From: Burkholderia sp. Bp9142
GTDB taxonomy: Bacteria; Pseudomonadota; Gammaproteobacteria; Burkholderiales; Burkholderiaceae
Direction of reading: 5' to 3'
Assembly: GCF_003853415.1 (NCBI RefSeq)
Contig: NZ_QTPP01000014.1
Location: 111,497 to 175,496, forward strand
Length of the DNA stretch: 64,000 nucleotides
Below are positions 38,831-47,164 of this stretch, piece after piece; position 1 is the stretch's first letter; every line of letters starts with the position of its first letter. A program made the translations under genes and the position numbers. Under the pieces are notes generated by a model, which saw only the letters and a list, made by a program, of their open reading frames with translations, had not been told where the DNA came from and did no database searches.

Positions 38831-39295
38831 ATGACTGCGCCTCGCCGTCCTTCGTTCAGTGCCGCGCTGTGCTATCGCGACCCGAAAGCCGCGCTGGCGT
38901 GGCTCGAACGCGCATTCGGCTTCGAGCGCTCGATCGTCGTCACCACGCCGGAAGGCGACATCGCGCATGCTGAGATGAAATTCGGCGACGGCCTCGTCAT
39001 GATCGGCGGCGCGTGGGCCGACTTCATCGCATCGCCGGAAGACACGGGCGATCGCAACACGCAGAACGTCCACGTGCATCTTCCCGACGACGCGGACCTC
39101 GACGCGCACTGCGAGCGCGCGCGTGCCGCCGGCGCCGAGATCCTGCAGGCGCCGGCCGACCAGTTCTACGGCGATCGCATGTATCGCGCGCGTGATCCGG
39201 GCCGGCATGTGTGGACCTTCGGCAAGCACGTGCGCGACGTGACGAACGACGAGATGAGCGCGGCGACCGGCCTGAAGATCGAAGATTTCAACTGA
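38831..39295 (+). CDS. VOC (glyoxalase/bleomycin-resistance fold) protein
   Basis: A 154-residue vicinal-oxygen-chelate protein of the PhnB-like subtype. Paired beta-alpha-beta-beta-beta units are visible: ALCYRDPKAALAWLERAFGF at the start and YRARDPGRHVWTFGKHV in the second half. No substrate can be assigned. It is preceded by CGGAGACCCCG and followed 56 nt later by cytosine deaminase on the same strand, so they may be co-transcribed. Confidence 0.88.
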   Translation: MTAPRRPSFSAALCYRDPKAALAWLERAFGFERSIVVTTPEGDIAHAEMKFGDGLVMIGGAWADFIASPEDTGDRNTQNVHVHLPDDADLDAHCERARAAGAEILQAPADQFYGDRMYRARDPGRHVWTFGKHVRDVTNDEMSAATGLKIEDFN

Positions 39296-39351
39296 GCGCC
39301 GCATACATCGCCCGAACCGCTTTTCCCCACCACGCGGCGCACCGGCGCCGC

Positions 39352-40611
39352 ATGACGCCCTGGACCTACATGAACCTCTTCAATGCACGCCTGCGCGGCC
39401 GCGACGGGCTGTTCACGATCGGCATCGATGGCGACAGGATCGCGCGAATCGACGCGCAACCCGCGCCGTTGGCGCCGGCCGGCGCCGACGATCTCGACGC
39501 GGGCGGCCGCCTCGCGATCCCGCCGCTCGTCGAGCCGCATATCCATCTCGATGCCGTGCTCACGGCCGGCGAGCCGGCCTGGAACATGAGCGGCACGCTG
39601 TTCGAGGGGATCGAGCGCTGGTCCGAGCGCAAGGCGACGATCACGCACGAGGACACGAAGACACGTGCGCATGCGGCAATCGGCATGCTGCGCGATCACG
39701 GCATCCAGCACGTGCGCACCCATGTCGACGTCACCGATCCGACGCTCGCCGCGCTGAAGGCGATGCGCGAAGTGAAGGACGAGGCGCGCGGACTGATCGA
39801 CCTGCAGATCGTCGCGTTTCCGCAGGAAGGCATCGAGTCGTTCGACGGCGGCCGTGCGCTGATGGAGCAGGCGATCGACCTCGGTGCGGACGTCGTCGGC
39901 GGGATCCCGCATTTCGAGAACACGCGCGAGCAGGGCGTCAGCTCGATCCGCTTCCTGATGGAGCTGGCCGAGCGCACCGGCTGCCTCGTCGACGTGCACT
40001 GCGACGAGACCGACGATCCGCATTCGCGCTTTCTGGAGGTGCTCGCGGAAGAAGCGCGCGTGCGCGGAATGGGCGCGCGCGTGACGGCGAGCCACACGAC
40101 CGCGATGGGCTCGTACGACAACGCGTACTGCTCGAAGCTGTTCCGGTTGCTGAAGCGCGCGGGCCTGAACTTCGTCTCGTGCCCGACCGAGAGCATCCAC
40201 CTGCAAGGGCGTTTCGACACGTTTCCGAAGCGGCGCGGGCTCACGCGGGTCGCGGAGCTCGATCGCGCGGGCCTGAACGTGTGCTTCGGGCAGGATTCGA
40301 TCAGGGATCCGTGGTATCCGCTCGGCAACGGCAATATCCTGCGCGTGCTCGACGCCGGCCTGCACATCTGCCACATGATGGGCTACCAGGACCTGCAGCG
40401 CTGCCTCGACTTCGTGACCGATCACAGCGCGACGACGATGCATCTCGGCGACGGCTATGGGATCTCGGTCGGACGGCCGGCGAACCTGGTTGTGCTCGAC
40501 GCCGACAGCGACTACGAAGCGGTGCGCCGGCAGGTGAAGGCCACGCTGTCGGTGCGCCACGGGAAGGTGATCATGCGGCGCGAACCGGAGCGTGTCACGT
40601 ATCCGGAGTGA
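39352..40611 (+). CDS. codA: Cytosine deaminase
   Basis: A 419-residue amidohydrolase matching bacterial cytosine deaminase, which hydrolyses cytosine to uracil and ammonia. The metal-binding HIHLD motif is in VEPHIHLDAVLTAG, the catalytic glutamate region in VDVHCDETDDPHSR, the third His in ASHTTAMGSYDNAY, and the metal aspartate in CFGQDSIRDPWYPLG. ATG 39352 was taken as the start; an in-frame ATG at 39370 is possible because neither has a strong ribosome site. It is the last intact gene before the decayed sequence at the edge of the oxalate locus. Confidence 0.93.
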   Translation: MTPWTYMNLFNARLRGRDGLFTIGIDGDRIARIDAQPAPLAPAGADDLDAGGRLAIPPLVEPHIHLDAVLTAGEPAWNMSGTLFEGIERWSERKATITHEDTKTRAHAAIGMLRDHGIQHVRTHVDVTDPTLAALKAMREVKDEARGLIDLQIVAFPQEGIESFDGGRALMEQAIDLGADVVGGIPHFENTREQGVSSIRFLMELAERTGCLVDVHCDETDDPHSRFLEVLAEEARVRGMGARVTASHTTAMGSYDNAYCSKLFRLLKRAGLNFVSCPTESIHLQGRFDTFPKRRGLTRVAELDRAGLNVCFGQDSIRDPWYPLGNGNILRVLDAGLHICHMMGYQDLQRCLDFVTDHSATTMHLGDGYGISVGRPANLVVLDADSDYEAVRRQVKATLSVRHGKVIMRREPERVTYPE

Positions 40612-40661
40612 GAGGGGCGGGTCGGGAGGCGGCAGCACCGGCGAGGGTCGCCTCTCGTTGT

Positions 40662-40678
40662 GTATTCGTAAAATGCAT
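40662..40678 (+). repeat. 17-bp near-exact direct repeat, left copy
   Basis: GTATTCGTAAAATGCAT here matches 57599-57615 at 16 of 17 bases. It lies in the AT-richer gap between codA and the broken phosphorylase gene. It could be an old junction repeat or a shared protein-binding site; no att structure or integrase was found. Confidence 0.5.
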
Positions 40679-40907
40679 GAGTTGATCAGAAAAATACGTT
40701 TATTTCATGAGAGGTCGACGCCTACGATGCGGTCCTGACGGCGGCGTGCATGGTGTGCGCCGTCTTGTCGATCCAAGTTCGCCGACCTCATGCGCCTCGA
40801 TCTCCCGTCCGCTCCAGCGTCTTCTTCGCCTTCCGCCATTCAAGGCTTCCCGGGTATTCCGATAGCTTCCGAATACGCCATTTAGATCCTTGATTTAAAA
40901 GAGATTT

Positions 40908-42311
40908 ATGGGTGGCGGCGTGCTTGCGGCTACCATTGACGTCCCGCACAATTTCCTCACGAAGTATGGGTATCCGCGTTGGCCGATCGATGAGGTGCTG
41001 GTGCGTCACGTGACGAACGGTGTCCACGTGCCGACCTGGGATTCCGCGTGGTCGGACGATCTGTGGACCCGCGCTTGCGGGAAGGGCCGCTGGCTCGGCG
41101 CGGTCGATGGCCACACGGCGGCCGTCGCCGCGTGCGACGACGAGACGCTCTGGGCGCTGTCGGCCCAGCAGCGCCGCGACCTCGTCCGTTATGCGCGCGC
41201 GCGGCTCGCGTGGCAGCTCGGACAGCGAGGCGAGCCGTCCGACAAGCTCGCCTATGCGTCGCGCGTGCTCGATCCGAACATCCCGACGCTCGGCTTTGCG
41301 CGCCGCTTCACGGGCTACAAGCGTCCGAACCTGCTGTTGCGCGATTCGGCACGCCTTGCACGCCTGCTGACGAACGAAAAGCTGACCGTGCAGCTCATCG
41401 TTACGGGCAAGGCGCACCCTGACGACGTGGAGGGCAAGGAACTGATCCACGAGTGGTTCGATGACACACTGTTTCGACGCTGCGCACGGGCGTGGTATAC
41501 ATTGAGGACTACGATATGGCGCTCGCGCAGCAGCTTGTGCAAGGCGTCGATGTGTGGATCAACACGCCGCGGCGCGCGTGGGAGGCATGCGGTACGAGCG
41601 GGATGAAGGTGCTCGCAAACGGCGGGCTCAACCTCTCCTCGCTCGACGGCTGGTGGGCGGAAGCCTATCAGCCGCGCTACGGCTGGGCGATCGGCGACGA
41701 CAACGGCAACAACAACGACGCGGACGATGCTGAGCACCTCTACGAATTGCTCGAGGACGACATCGTGCCGGCGTTCTACCGCACGTGACGTGCAGGGCAT
41801 ACCGCGAGACTGGGCGCAACGCGTGCGCGCGAGCATGTCGGAACTTGCGCCGCGCTTCGGCAGCAACCGGATGCTGCGCGAATATCTGGATGGCTTCTAC
41901 TGGCCGGCGGCCGTCGCGTATCGCGATCGCTTGCGCGACGGCGGCAAGCTCGCGCGCGTGCTCGCCGAGTGGGAGGCGACACTCGGCGCGCGCTGGCACG
42001 AGGTACATTTCGGCTCGATGTCGGTGCGTTGCGAACGCGACGCGTGGCATATCTGCGTGCCGGTTTATCTCGGCGAAGTGCCGGCCGAGTGGGGGCTTGT
42101 CGAGTTTTACGCGGACACGGAGCAGGGGCAACCTGCAGAGTGTGCGTTGATGAGCGAAGGAGTACCGATCGCCGGAGCGATCCAGCGATACCTTTACCAT
42201 GGGACGCTCGCTGCCAGGCGGCCTGCAGAGCATTACACGCCGCGTGTGCGCGTCGCGCGCGACGGCGTGTTCGTGCCGGCCGAGCTCAGCCTCATTGCAT
42301 GGTATCGGTGA
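40908..42311 (+). pseudogene. Broken alpha-glucan phosphorylase gene
   Basis: Three consecutive frames encode the second half of an alpha-glucan (glycogen) phosphorylase. Frame one runs about 40908-41480 (VRHVTNGVHVPTWDSAW, ARRFTGYKRPNLLLR). Frame two runs about 41492-41775 (WINTPRRAWEACGTSGMKVL, LDGWWAEAYQPRYGWAIGD). Frame three runs about 41790-42311 (FGSNRMLREYLDGFYWPAA to the normal C-terminus). The first half of the gene is missing and at least two frameshifts are needed, so it is inactive. It is unrelated to oxalate metabolism and marks a rearranged boundary. Confidence 0.88.
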
Positions 42312-42486
42312 CTGCTTGTGCGTGCAGCATGGGGCCGCCCCGCCTGCGCCCTGACAGCGGTGGGCCGGATATGGCGTAGGAATCCTCTCTTTCCGAACTT
42401 CAAATCCGGCGCCGGGTGTCAACCGTTCGCTGGCCGCGTCAATTCCGGCTGCCTTACGCCACGCTTCGTCGTGTCAGTGCCGACGT

Positions 42487-42873
42487 TCAGGCGCCCGCCA
42501 GTGCAGGCAATCCCGCATCGTCGCCGAAATACTGCGAGCGCGTGAAACCCGCTGCCCGTTGCGAGTGGTAGCCGTCGCACGATGCCTCGATGCGCGTCGG
42601 CAGCACGTCCGGCGTGTGCGCGCTCTTCTTCGCGAGGATTGCTGCGCTCAGGAACTCCGCGCTATACGCATTGAGCAGATGCGGTTGTTGCGCCTCGATG
42701 TAGGCAACAACGCGAGCGTGGTCGCCATCGATCGCCGCGAGCGACATCAGCGTTTGCGCATCCCAGCGAAAGCGCAGCCCCAAGTCGGCGAATGCGCTGT
42801 TGAACGCGCACAGCTGCGCATTGACTGCGCGGTCGTAGTCGGTCCGTTGTCCATCGTCGTGTGCATTGCGCAT
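42487..42873 (-). CDS. Hypothetical protein, paralogue of the product at 49048-49305
   Basis: A 128-residue soluble protein I do not recognise. Its central part (FNSAFADLGLRFRWDAQTL, VVAYIEAQQPHLLNAY) aligns with the 85-residue product at 49048-49305 (YNAAFSDLGLRFRWTQDTL, ITAYIERFHSHLLNAY), so the two are paralogues. This copy has an extra C-terminal tail of about 40 residues. The ATG at 42873 follows GGAGGGG. Its upstream region shares a long AT-rich stretch with that of the paralogue. A role in the oxalate locus is inferred from position only. Confidence 0.75.
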   Translation of the reverse strand: MRNAHDDGQRTDYDRAVNAQLCAFNSAFADLGLRFRWDAQTLMSLAAIDGDHARVVAYIEAQQPHLLNAYSAEFLSAAILAKKSAHTPDVLPTRIEASCDGYHSQRAAGFTRSQYFGDDAGLPALAGA

Positions 42874-42927
42874 GATCCCCTCCATTTCATCGATTACGTG
42901 ACGACAGCATAGGTCGGGCTATGGATT

Positions 42928-42946
42928 CACGATAGTTAAAGTTTTC
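42928..42946 (-). promoter_or_regulatory. AT-rich motif shared with 49367-49384 and 50383-50400
   Basis: The plus strand reads CACGATAGTTAAAGTTTTC, about 55 nt upstream of the hypothetical gene. The core GATAGTTAAAGTTT matches the minus strand at the LysR/oxlT promoter at 13 of 14 bases and resembles the site upstream of the paralogue. Candidate LysR-type binding site or promoter element. Confidence 0.5.
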
Positions 42947-43018
42947 TGTAAAAACCATTCTTTAATGCTTATGGATTGGGTGCAGCAAAGCAGAGTGCAG
43001 GGGAGCTGGTTTCAGGAG

Positions 43019-43056
43019 AACATGTGATATACAGTATTGTGAATATGTGATCTGGG
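43019..43056 (+). promoter_or_regulatory. Candidate GntR operator, two copies, upstream of gntR1
   Basis: AACATGTGATATACA (43019-43033) matches the recurring 15-mer RATATGTGATATAYC at 11 of 15 positions. A second partial copy, AATATGTGAT, begins at 43042, about two helical turns away. Located about 90-110 nt before the gntR1 start, which suggests autoregulation. Confidence 0.55.
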
Positions 43057-43142
43057 AAAAAGCGAGGCCGAACGACCGCGCCTGTACGGCCCACGATCGA
43101 GCGGACCATCACCGTAATCGACAACGAGGAGATACGTCGACC

Positions 43143-43862
43143 ATGTCCACCGACACGCCAGAGAATGTCCGCGCGGTCCCGTTGAGCCTGAACCTCACGC
43201 CGATCAGCGCGACGGCATCGCTGCGCGACCAGGCGTATGTGCGACTCAAGCAGGTGATCGCGGATACCGACATCTATCACTCACATGAAGAGGTACGTCT
43301 CGATGAAAAGGAACTGACCGAGGCGCTCGGCGTGAGCCGCACGCCAGTACGTGAAGCGATGACGCTGCTCGAGCAGGAAGGCTTTCTGCGCACGGTGCCG
43401 CGCCGCGGCGTCTATATCCTGCGCAAGACGAAGAAAGAGATCGTCGAGATGATCTGCATGTGGGCTGCGCTTGAAAGCGTGGCGGCACGCCTCGCGACGC
43501 TGCGCGCGTCGAACGAGAACATTGCGCGCCTGCGGGCCATGTTCGATCAATTCAGCCGGGCTGCACCGACCGATCACATCGAGGAGTACTCGGAGGTGAA
43601 CATCGCGTTCCATCAGGCGCTCGTCGAATTGTCCGGCTCGCAGATCATCCTCGACACGATCAATAACATCATCATGCACGTGCGCGCGATACGCCGCATG
43701 ACGATCGCGCAAAGCGACCGCGCGTCGCGTTCGATCGAAGATCACATGCGCATCATCGAAGCGCTCGAGGCGCGCGATACCGAGCGCGTCGAAACGCTCG
43801 TGCGTCAGCACTCGCTCGATCTCGCGCAGTACGTCGAAGCGCATTGCGATTTTCTGGACTAA
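43143..43862 (+). CDS. GntR-family (FadR subfamily) regulator 1 of the oxalate locus
   Basis: A 239-residue GntR regulator. The winged helix is at about 28-95, with LTEALGVSRTPVREAMTLLE as recognition region and VPRRGVYI as wing. The all-helical FCD effector domain is at about 105-225, with the metal-ligand-type histidine in NIAFHQALVE and a later cluster in IEDHMRIIEALEARD. It is about 70% identical by eye to the GntR at 47165, including an identical recognition helix. FCD members bind small carboxylates, so oxalate, oxalyl-CoA or formate are candidate effectors. It lies before the PAS and frc1 genes. Confidence 0.92.
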   Translation: MSTDTPENVRAVPLSLNLTPISATASLRDQAYVRLKQVIADTDIYHSHEEVRLDEKELTEALGVSRTPVREAMTLLEQEGFLRTVPRRGVYILRKTKKEIVEMICMWAALESVAARLATLRASNENIARLRAMFDQFSRAAPTDHIEEYSEVNIAFHQALVELSGSQIILDTINNIIMHVRAIRRMTIAQSDRASRSIEDHMRIIEALEARDTERVETLVRQHSLDLAQYVEAHCDFLD

Positions 43863-43888
43863 GGCTGCCGTCATACCCGCACGGCAAC

Positions 43889-43905
43889 CCCGGGACTATC
43901 CCGGG
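43889..43905. terminator. Small hairpin after gntR1
   Basis: A perfect 7-bp stem (CCCGGGA / TCCCGGG) with a CTA loop lies 27 nt after the gntR1 stop. There is no T-run; termination is only a possibility. Confidence 0.35.
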
Positions 43906-44011
43906 CCGGCGCATGTGCAGTACGCGATCCGATCGCCGACACGCCTCACACACAAAGCACTGGCGACCTTGTGCGATGCAGCAGCATGAGCAGGCATCTG
44001 CAAAAAGCCAT

Positions 44012-44080
44012 TGACTAATACTGTGTATGGAATATTGTATATTACGTCGCGCGGCATTCTTGCGCCAAGGAGGCGACATC
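44012..44080 (+). promoter_or_regulatory. Probable promoter and leader before the PAS gene
   Basis: An AT-rich stretch contains TTGACT at 44012, followed by TATGGAATATTGTATATT, with a strong ribosome site AAGGAGG ending about 44072. The local ATATTGTATAT resembles the GntR-type motif only loosely (about 9 of 15). The rest of the 356-nt gap after gntR1 shows nothing else. Confidence 0.45.
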
Positions 44081-44188
44081 ATGGCAGATGGGGTGGGGGA
44101 ACTCGATCAAGTTCCCGGACCTGACGCCGTGCCGTGCGAACGAAGGAGTCACTCGAATGGCGTCCAGGCGGGCGCTGTTTTTCACTGA
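44081..44188 (+). CDS. Possible 35-aa leader peptide
   Basis: A 36-codon frame (starts MADGVGELDQVPGPDAVPC) lies directly behind AAGGAGGCGACATC, the best ribosome-binding site in the area. The PAS gene 30 nt downstream has a poor one. It may be a small protein, a leader peptide, or the degraded start of a larger gene. I do not recognise the sequence. Confidence 0.3.
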   Translation: MADGVGELDQVPGPDAVPCERRSHSNGVQAGAVFH

Positions 44189-44218
44189 GCGGTATCCATA
44201 TGACGCACGAGCCCGACT

Positions 44219-44653
44219 ATGCAAGCAGCTATCATTGACTACCAACAACTGGTGAACGCGATCGGCGATGCCGTCGTGATCTCGGACAGGAGCGGCGCGA
44301 TTACGATGTGGAATCCCGCAGCAGAACGCATGTTCGGCTTCACGCCAGGAGAAGCGCTCGGCAATTCGCTGGATCTGATCATTCCCGAACGTCTGCGCGG
44401 GCGTCATTGGGAAGGCTACGAAAAGACGATGGCGACCGGGCAGACGCGCTATGGCAACGACGTCCTTCGAGTGCCCGCTGTTCACAAGGACGGCCGCGCA
44501 CTGTCGATCGCTTTTACGGTCGCACTCTTGTATTCGGACGAGCGCGAATTGACGGGCATCGTCGCGGTGATTCGCGACGAAACCGCGCGCTTCCAGGAAG
44601 ATCGAAATCTGCGCAAGCGCATCGCGGAACTGGAGGCGCGCGTCAGCGCCTGA
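44219..44653 (+). CDS. Stand-alone PAS-domain sensor protein
   Basis: A 144-residue protein made almost entirely of one PAS/PAC domain (YQQLVNAIGDAVVISDRSG, ITMWNPAAERMFGFTPGEAL, IVAVIRDETARFQED) plus a short C-terminal coiled coil (LRKRIAELEARVSA). It has no kinase, cyclase or DNA-binding domain, so it must signal through a partner. The N-terminus looks damaged: a frame starting at 44200 reads MTHEPDY then hits a stop, while the ATG at 44219 re-enters with DYQQLV. A small insertion between two GACTAY repeats probably caused the shift. Confidence 0.8.
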   Translation: MQAAIIDYQQLVNAIGDAVVISDRSGAITMWNPAAERMFGFTPGEALGNSLDLIIPERLRGRHWEGYEKTMATGQTRYGNDVLRVPAVHKDGRALSIAFTVALLYSDERELTGIVAVIRDETARFQEDRNLRKRIAELEARVSA

Positions 44654-44760
44654 CGTGTCGTTCCGGGCGCTCGAACCTGGGCGGCATGCGTGCCGCCTTT
44701 GTACTCGCGCAGTCAATATCACGTCGAACGTCGTTGCGACGAGCAGCGCGGAGAACATCG

Positions 44761-44989
44761 ACGCGTGTAGAAACGCGTGTGCCGTATCAACTCGAATTAT
44801 CGGCCATGCAGTTCATTCACAGCGGCGATTGGGCCGCCTGTACCATCGTCCGCAAACTCGATGACGGCGCGCATGCGCCCCTTCTTGCCCTATCAACAGG
44901 ACGTCGATCTCACCGTATTCGCAAGCGCAACCGCGGCTATCGTGGCTGCGCGCGTCGTCGCTCCATTGATCGGACAGGACGCACGTTGA
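44761..44989 (+). pseudogene. Frameshifted copy of the 80-aa protein at 57330
   Basis: One frame reads YQLELSAMQFIHSGDWAACT from about 44785. After a shift near 44870 the next frame reads MRPFLPYQQDVDLTVFASAT and ends at 44989. Together these align with the intact product at 57330-57572 (YRFELFAMQLIENGGWTAYA, LPYRRVDDDAVFESEA). The position equivalent to its ATG is ACG at 44761, behind GGAGAACATCG, so the start also seems lost. Probably inactive, although the alignment is short. Confidence 0.65.
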
Positions 44990-45163
44990 CGACAACACTC
45001 GCGGCCGAGTCGGTCACTTGACGCTCTTCGCGAGGGCGCCGGTCATCGCAAGCGCAATTATCTTTCGGGCGCAGCGCGTCGCGGGTGGGCGCGTCTTCAG
45101 CGCGGGTTGAGTATCGGTGCGGCCAATACGGGTTTGCCCTCATCGGAAATCGCCGGAAAAAGC

Positions 45164-45204
45164 TTGCCCAAACGCCATGCTGTAAATACGATATATCACA
45201 TATC
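45164..45204 (+). promoter_or_regulatory. Candidate frc1 promoter and GntR operator
   Basis: TTGCCC (45164-45169) and TACGAT (45187-45192) are 17 bp apart, a plausible sigma-70 promoter. GATATATCACATATC (45190-45204) overlaps the -10 and is a palindrome matched at 6 of 7 arm positions. Its reverse complement is the best form of the 15-mer recurring in this locus. Repression by a GntR dimer at this place would be mechanically sensible. Confidence 0.6.
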
Positions 45205-45290
45205 ATGTGTGTCGATGCCTGGGCAAGGTGAGTCCGGACTGGCACGAAAAGCGTCAGCGGCGAACAGCAATCAACGATGGGAGATGTAGC

Positions 45291-46538
45291 ATGAGCAAAG
45301 CACTCGACGGTGTGCGCATTCTCGATTTCACGCACGTGCAGTCGGGGCCGACCTGCACGCAGCTGCTCGCGTGGTTCGGGGCGGACGTGATCAAGGTCGA
45401 ACGCGCAGGCGCGGGCGACGTCACGCGTGAACAGCTGCGCGACGTTCCCGATGCCGACAGCTTGTACTTCACGATGCTCAACCACAACAAGCGTTCGGTG
45501 ACGATCGACGCGAAGCACCCGGAAGGCAAGCTGGTGCTGGAGGCGCTGATCCGGAAGTGCGACGTGCTGGTGGAGAACTTCGCGCCGGGCGCGCTGGACC
45601 GGATGGGCTTCACGTGGGAGCACATCCAGGAACTGAATCCGCAGATGATCGTCGCGTCGGTGAAGGGCTTCGGTCCGGGGCCGTACGAGGACTGCAAGGT
45701 CTATGAGAACGTCGCGCAGTGCGTGGGCGGCGCGGCGTCGACGACGGGTTTCGACGACGGCCCGCCGGTGGTGACAGGTGCTCAGATCGGCGACAGCGGC
45801 ACGGGCCTGCATCTGGCGCTGGGCATCGTGACGGCGTTGTATCAGCGCACGATAACGGGCCGTGGGCAGAAGGTGCTCGCGGCGATGCAGGATGGCGTGC
45901 TGAACCTGTGCCGCGTGAAGTTGCGCGACCAGCAGCGTCTGGAGCGCACGGGCGTGATGAAGGAGTATCCGCAGTATCCGAACGGCGCATTCGGCGAGGC
46001 GGTGCCGCGGGCGGGCAATGCGTCAGGCGGCGGACAGCCGGGATGGATCCTGAAATGCAAGGGCTGGGAGCACGATCCGAACGCGTACATCTACTTCATT
46101 ACGCAGGCGCCGGTGTGGGTGAAGATCTGCAACGTGATCGGCAGGGAAGAGTGGGCGACGGACCCGGAGTACGCCACGCCCGGCGCGCGGCTGCCGCGGT
46201 TGAAGGAGATCTTCGAGGAGATCGAGCGCTGGACGAAGACGAAGACGAAGTTGGATGCGATGGCGATCCTTAACCAGCACAACATTCCGTGCGGGCCGAT
46301 CCTGTCGATGAAGGAGATCGCTGAAGACGAATCGCTGCGCAGGACGGGCACGATCGTCGAGGTCGATCATCCGGTGCGGGGCAAGTACTTGACGGTCGGA
46401 AACCCGATCAAGCTGTCCGACAGCCCGACGGAGGTAACGCGCTCGCCATTGCTCGGCGAGCATACGGACGAGGTGATGGTCGAACTCGGCTATTCGCCGG
46501 CACAGATCGACGCGCTCAGAGCCTGCGGTGCGATCTGA
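45291..46538 (+). CDS. frc: Formyl-CoA:oxalate CoA-transferase (copy 1)
   Basis: A 415-residue class-III CoA-transferase that moves CoA from formyl-CoA to oxalate, giving oxalyl-CoA and formate. Gln17 (DFTHVQSGP) and the catalytic aspartate Asp168 in IGDSGTG correspond to Gln17 and Asp169 of the Oxalobacter enzyme; the glycine loop SGGGQPGW is present. It is about 13 residues shorter than the Oxalobacter enzyme. The start is at MSKALDG after GGGAGATG. It is a diverged paralogue of frc at 55864, with slightly different active-site flanks (GFDDGPP versus GFWDGPP). Other CoA acceptors are possible. Confidence 0.93.
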   Translation: MSKALDGVRILDFTHVQSGPTCTQLLAWFGADVIKVERAGAGDVTREQLRDVPDADSLYFTMLNHNKRSVTIDAKHPEGKLVLEALIRKCDVLVENFAPGALDRMGFTWEHIQELNPQMIVASVKGFGPGPYEDCKVYENVAQCVGGAASTTGFDDGPPVVTGAQIGDSGTGLHLALGIVTALYQRTITGRGQKVLAAMQDGVLNLCRVKLRDQQRLERTGVMKEYPQYPNGAFGEAVPRAGNASGGGQPGWILKCKGWEHDPNAYIYFITQAPVWVKICNVIGREEWATDPEYATPGARLPRLKEIFEEIERWTKTKTKLDAMAILNQHNIPCGPILSMKEIAEDESLRRTGTIVEVDHPVRGKYLTVGNPIKLSDSPTEVTRSPLLGEHTDEVMVELGYSPAQIDALRACGAI

Positions 46539-46544
46539 ACGAGC

Positions 46545-46770
46545 AAGCGAACGAACAGCCGAGGCTGAACGCCCGACTGGAGGCGAAGGCCGTGGCCGAT
46601 CGCTTCGCCGTGCACTTCCGCGTGCCGTGGAAAGGCGTGTCAACGGCGCGAGCGCGGTGGGCGCGCACAAGACGGCGATGCTGCATGACCTCGAGGCCGG
46701 ACGTATGATCGAAGTTGATTCACTGCGGATGGTGGTGCAGGAGATTGCGCTTGCGGGCGGGAAAAAGCGT
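46545..46770 (+). pseudogene. Remnant of a ketopantoate-reductase-family gene (PanE/ApbA; oxalyl-CoA reductase candidate)
   Basis: Just after frc1, one frame reads ARLEAKAVADRFAVHFRVP. After a one-base shift near 46626 the next reads VERRVNGASAVGAHKTAMLH and DLEAGRMIEVDSL. This is the C-terminal signature of ketopantoate-reductase-family proteins (GAHKTSMLQDxEAGRPxExD). The nucleotide-binding half is missing. In Methylobacterium extorquens a member of this family, PanE2, is the oxalyl-CoA reductase of oxalate assimilation, so this may be the ruin of such a gene. That function is inference from position. Confidence 0.75.
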
Positions 46771-46844
46771 AATATCGATCGGACCCGTATGGCGGTTCCG
46801 CACCGACCATCCGTGCTTTGGATCTGTTGTGGTGCTTGAGCAAC

Positions 46845-46859
46845 AGTATCTGATATACT
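46845..46859 (+). promoter_or_regulatory. Candidate GntR operator upstream of the small membrane protein/gntR2 pair
   Basis: AGTATCTGATATACT matches the recurring 15-mer at 10 of 15 positions and has perfect 5-bp inverted arms (AGTAT / ATACT). It lies 78 nt before the ATG at 46937. Confidence 0.5.
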
Positions 46860-46936
46860 AAATACAAGATGCTTGATTCATGTCGCGACGCAGCATATGA
46901 TTGAGTCATTCAATCATCAATTGGCTGGAGCAACTC

Positions 46937-47152
46937 ATGGATCTCGTGTCGCTTGCAATCTTTGCCGTCGCCCTCGTGGGCCTGGGTTCGGCCGCAACCG
47001 TGCTGTTGACCTCTTGGGTGCCGCTGCATGTCGCCGAACTTGCGTCGAAGCACGGCCGTTATGTCGGTCTCGAAGCCGCAACCGGGCGTGAGGCCATGCC
47101 GAACGACTCGCGCGTTGGAGCAGTGATGGGCGCGATCGGCTCGTCGAACTAA
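46937..47152 (+). CDS. Small single-span membrane protein (71 aa)
   Basis: A 71-residue protein with one N-terminal membrane helix (LVSLAIFAVALVGLGSAATV) and a polar C-terminal tail. The ATG follows GGAG at a good distance. The gntR2 gene starts 12 nt after its stop, so the two are co-transcribed. I do not recognise the family. It could be an accessory subunit of a carrier or a small regulator of membrane proteins, but nothing in the sequence decides this. Confidence 0.75.
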   Translation: MDLVSLAIFAVALVGLGSAATVLLTSWVPLHVAELASKHGRYVGLEAATGREAMPNDSRVGAVMGAIGSSN

Positions 47153-47164
47153 GCGAACCTGGTA

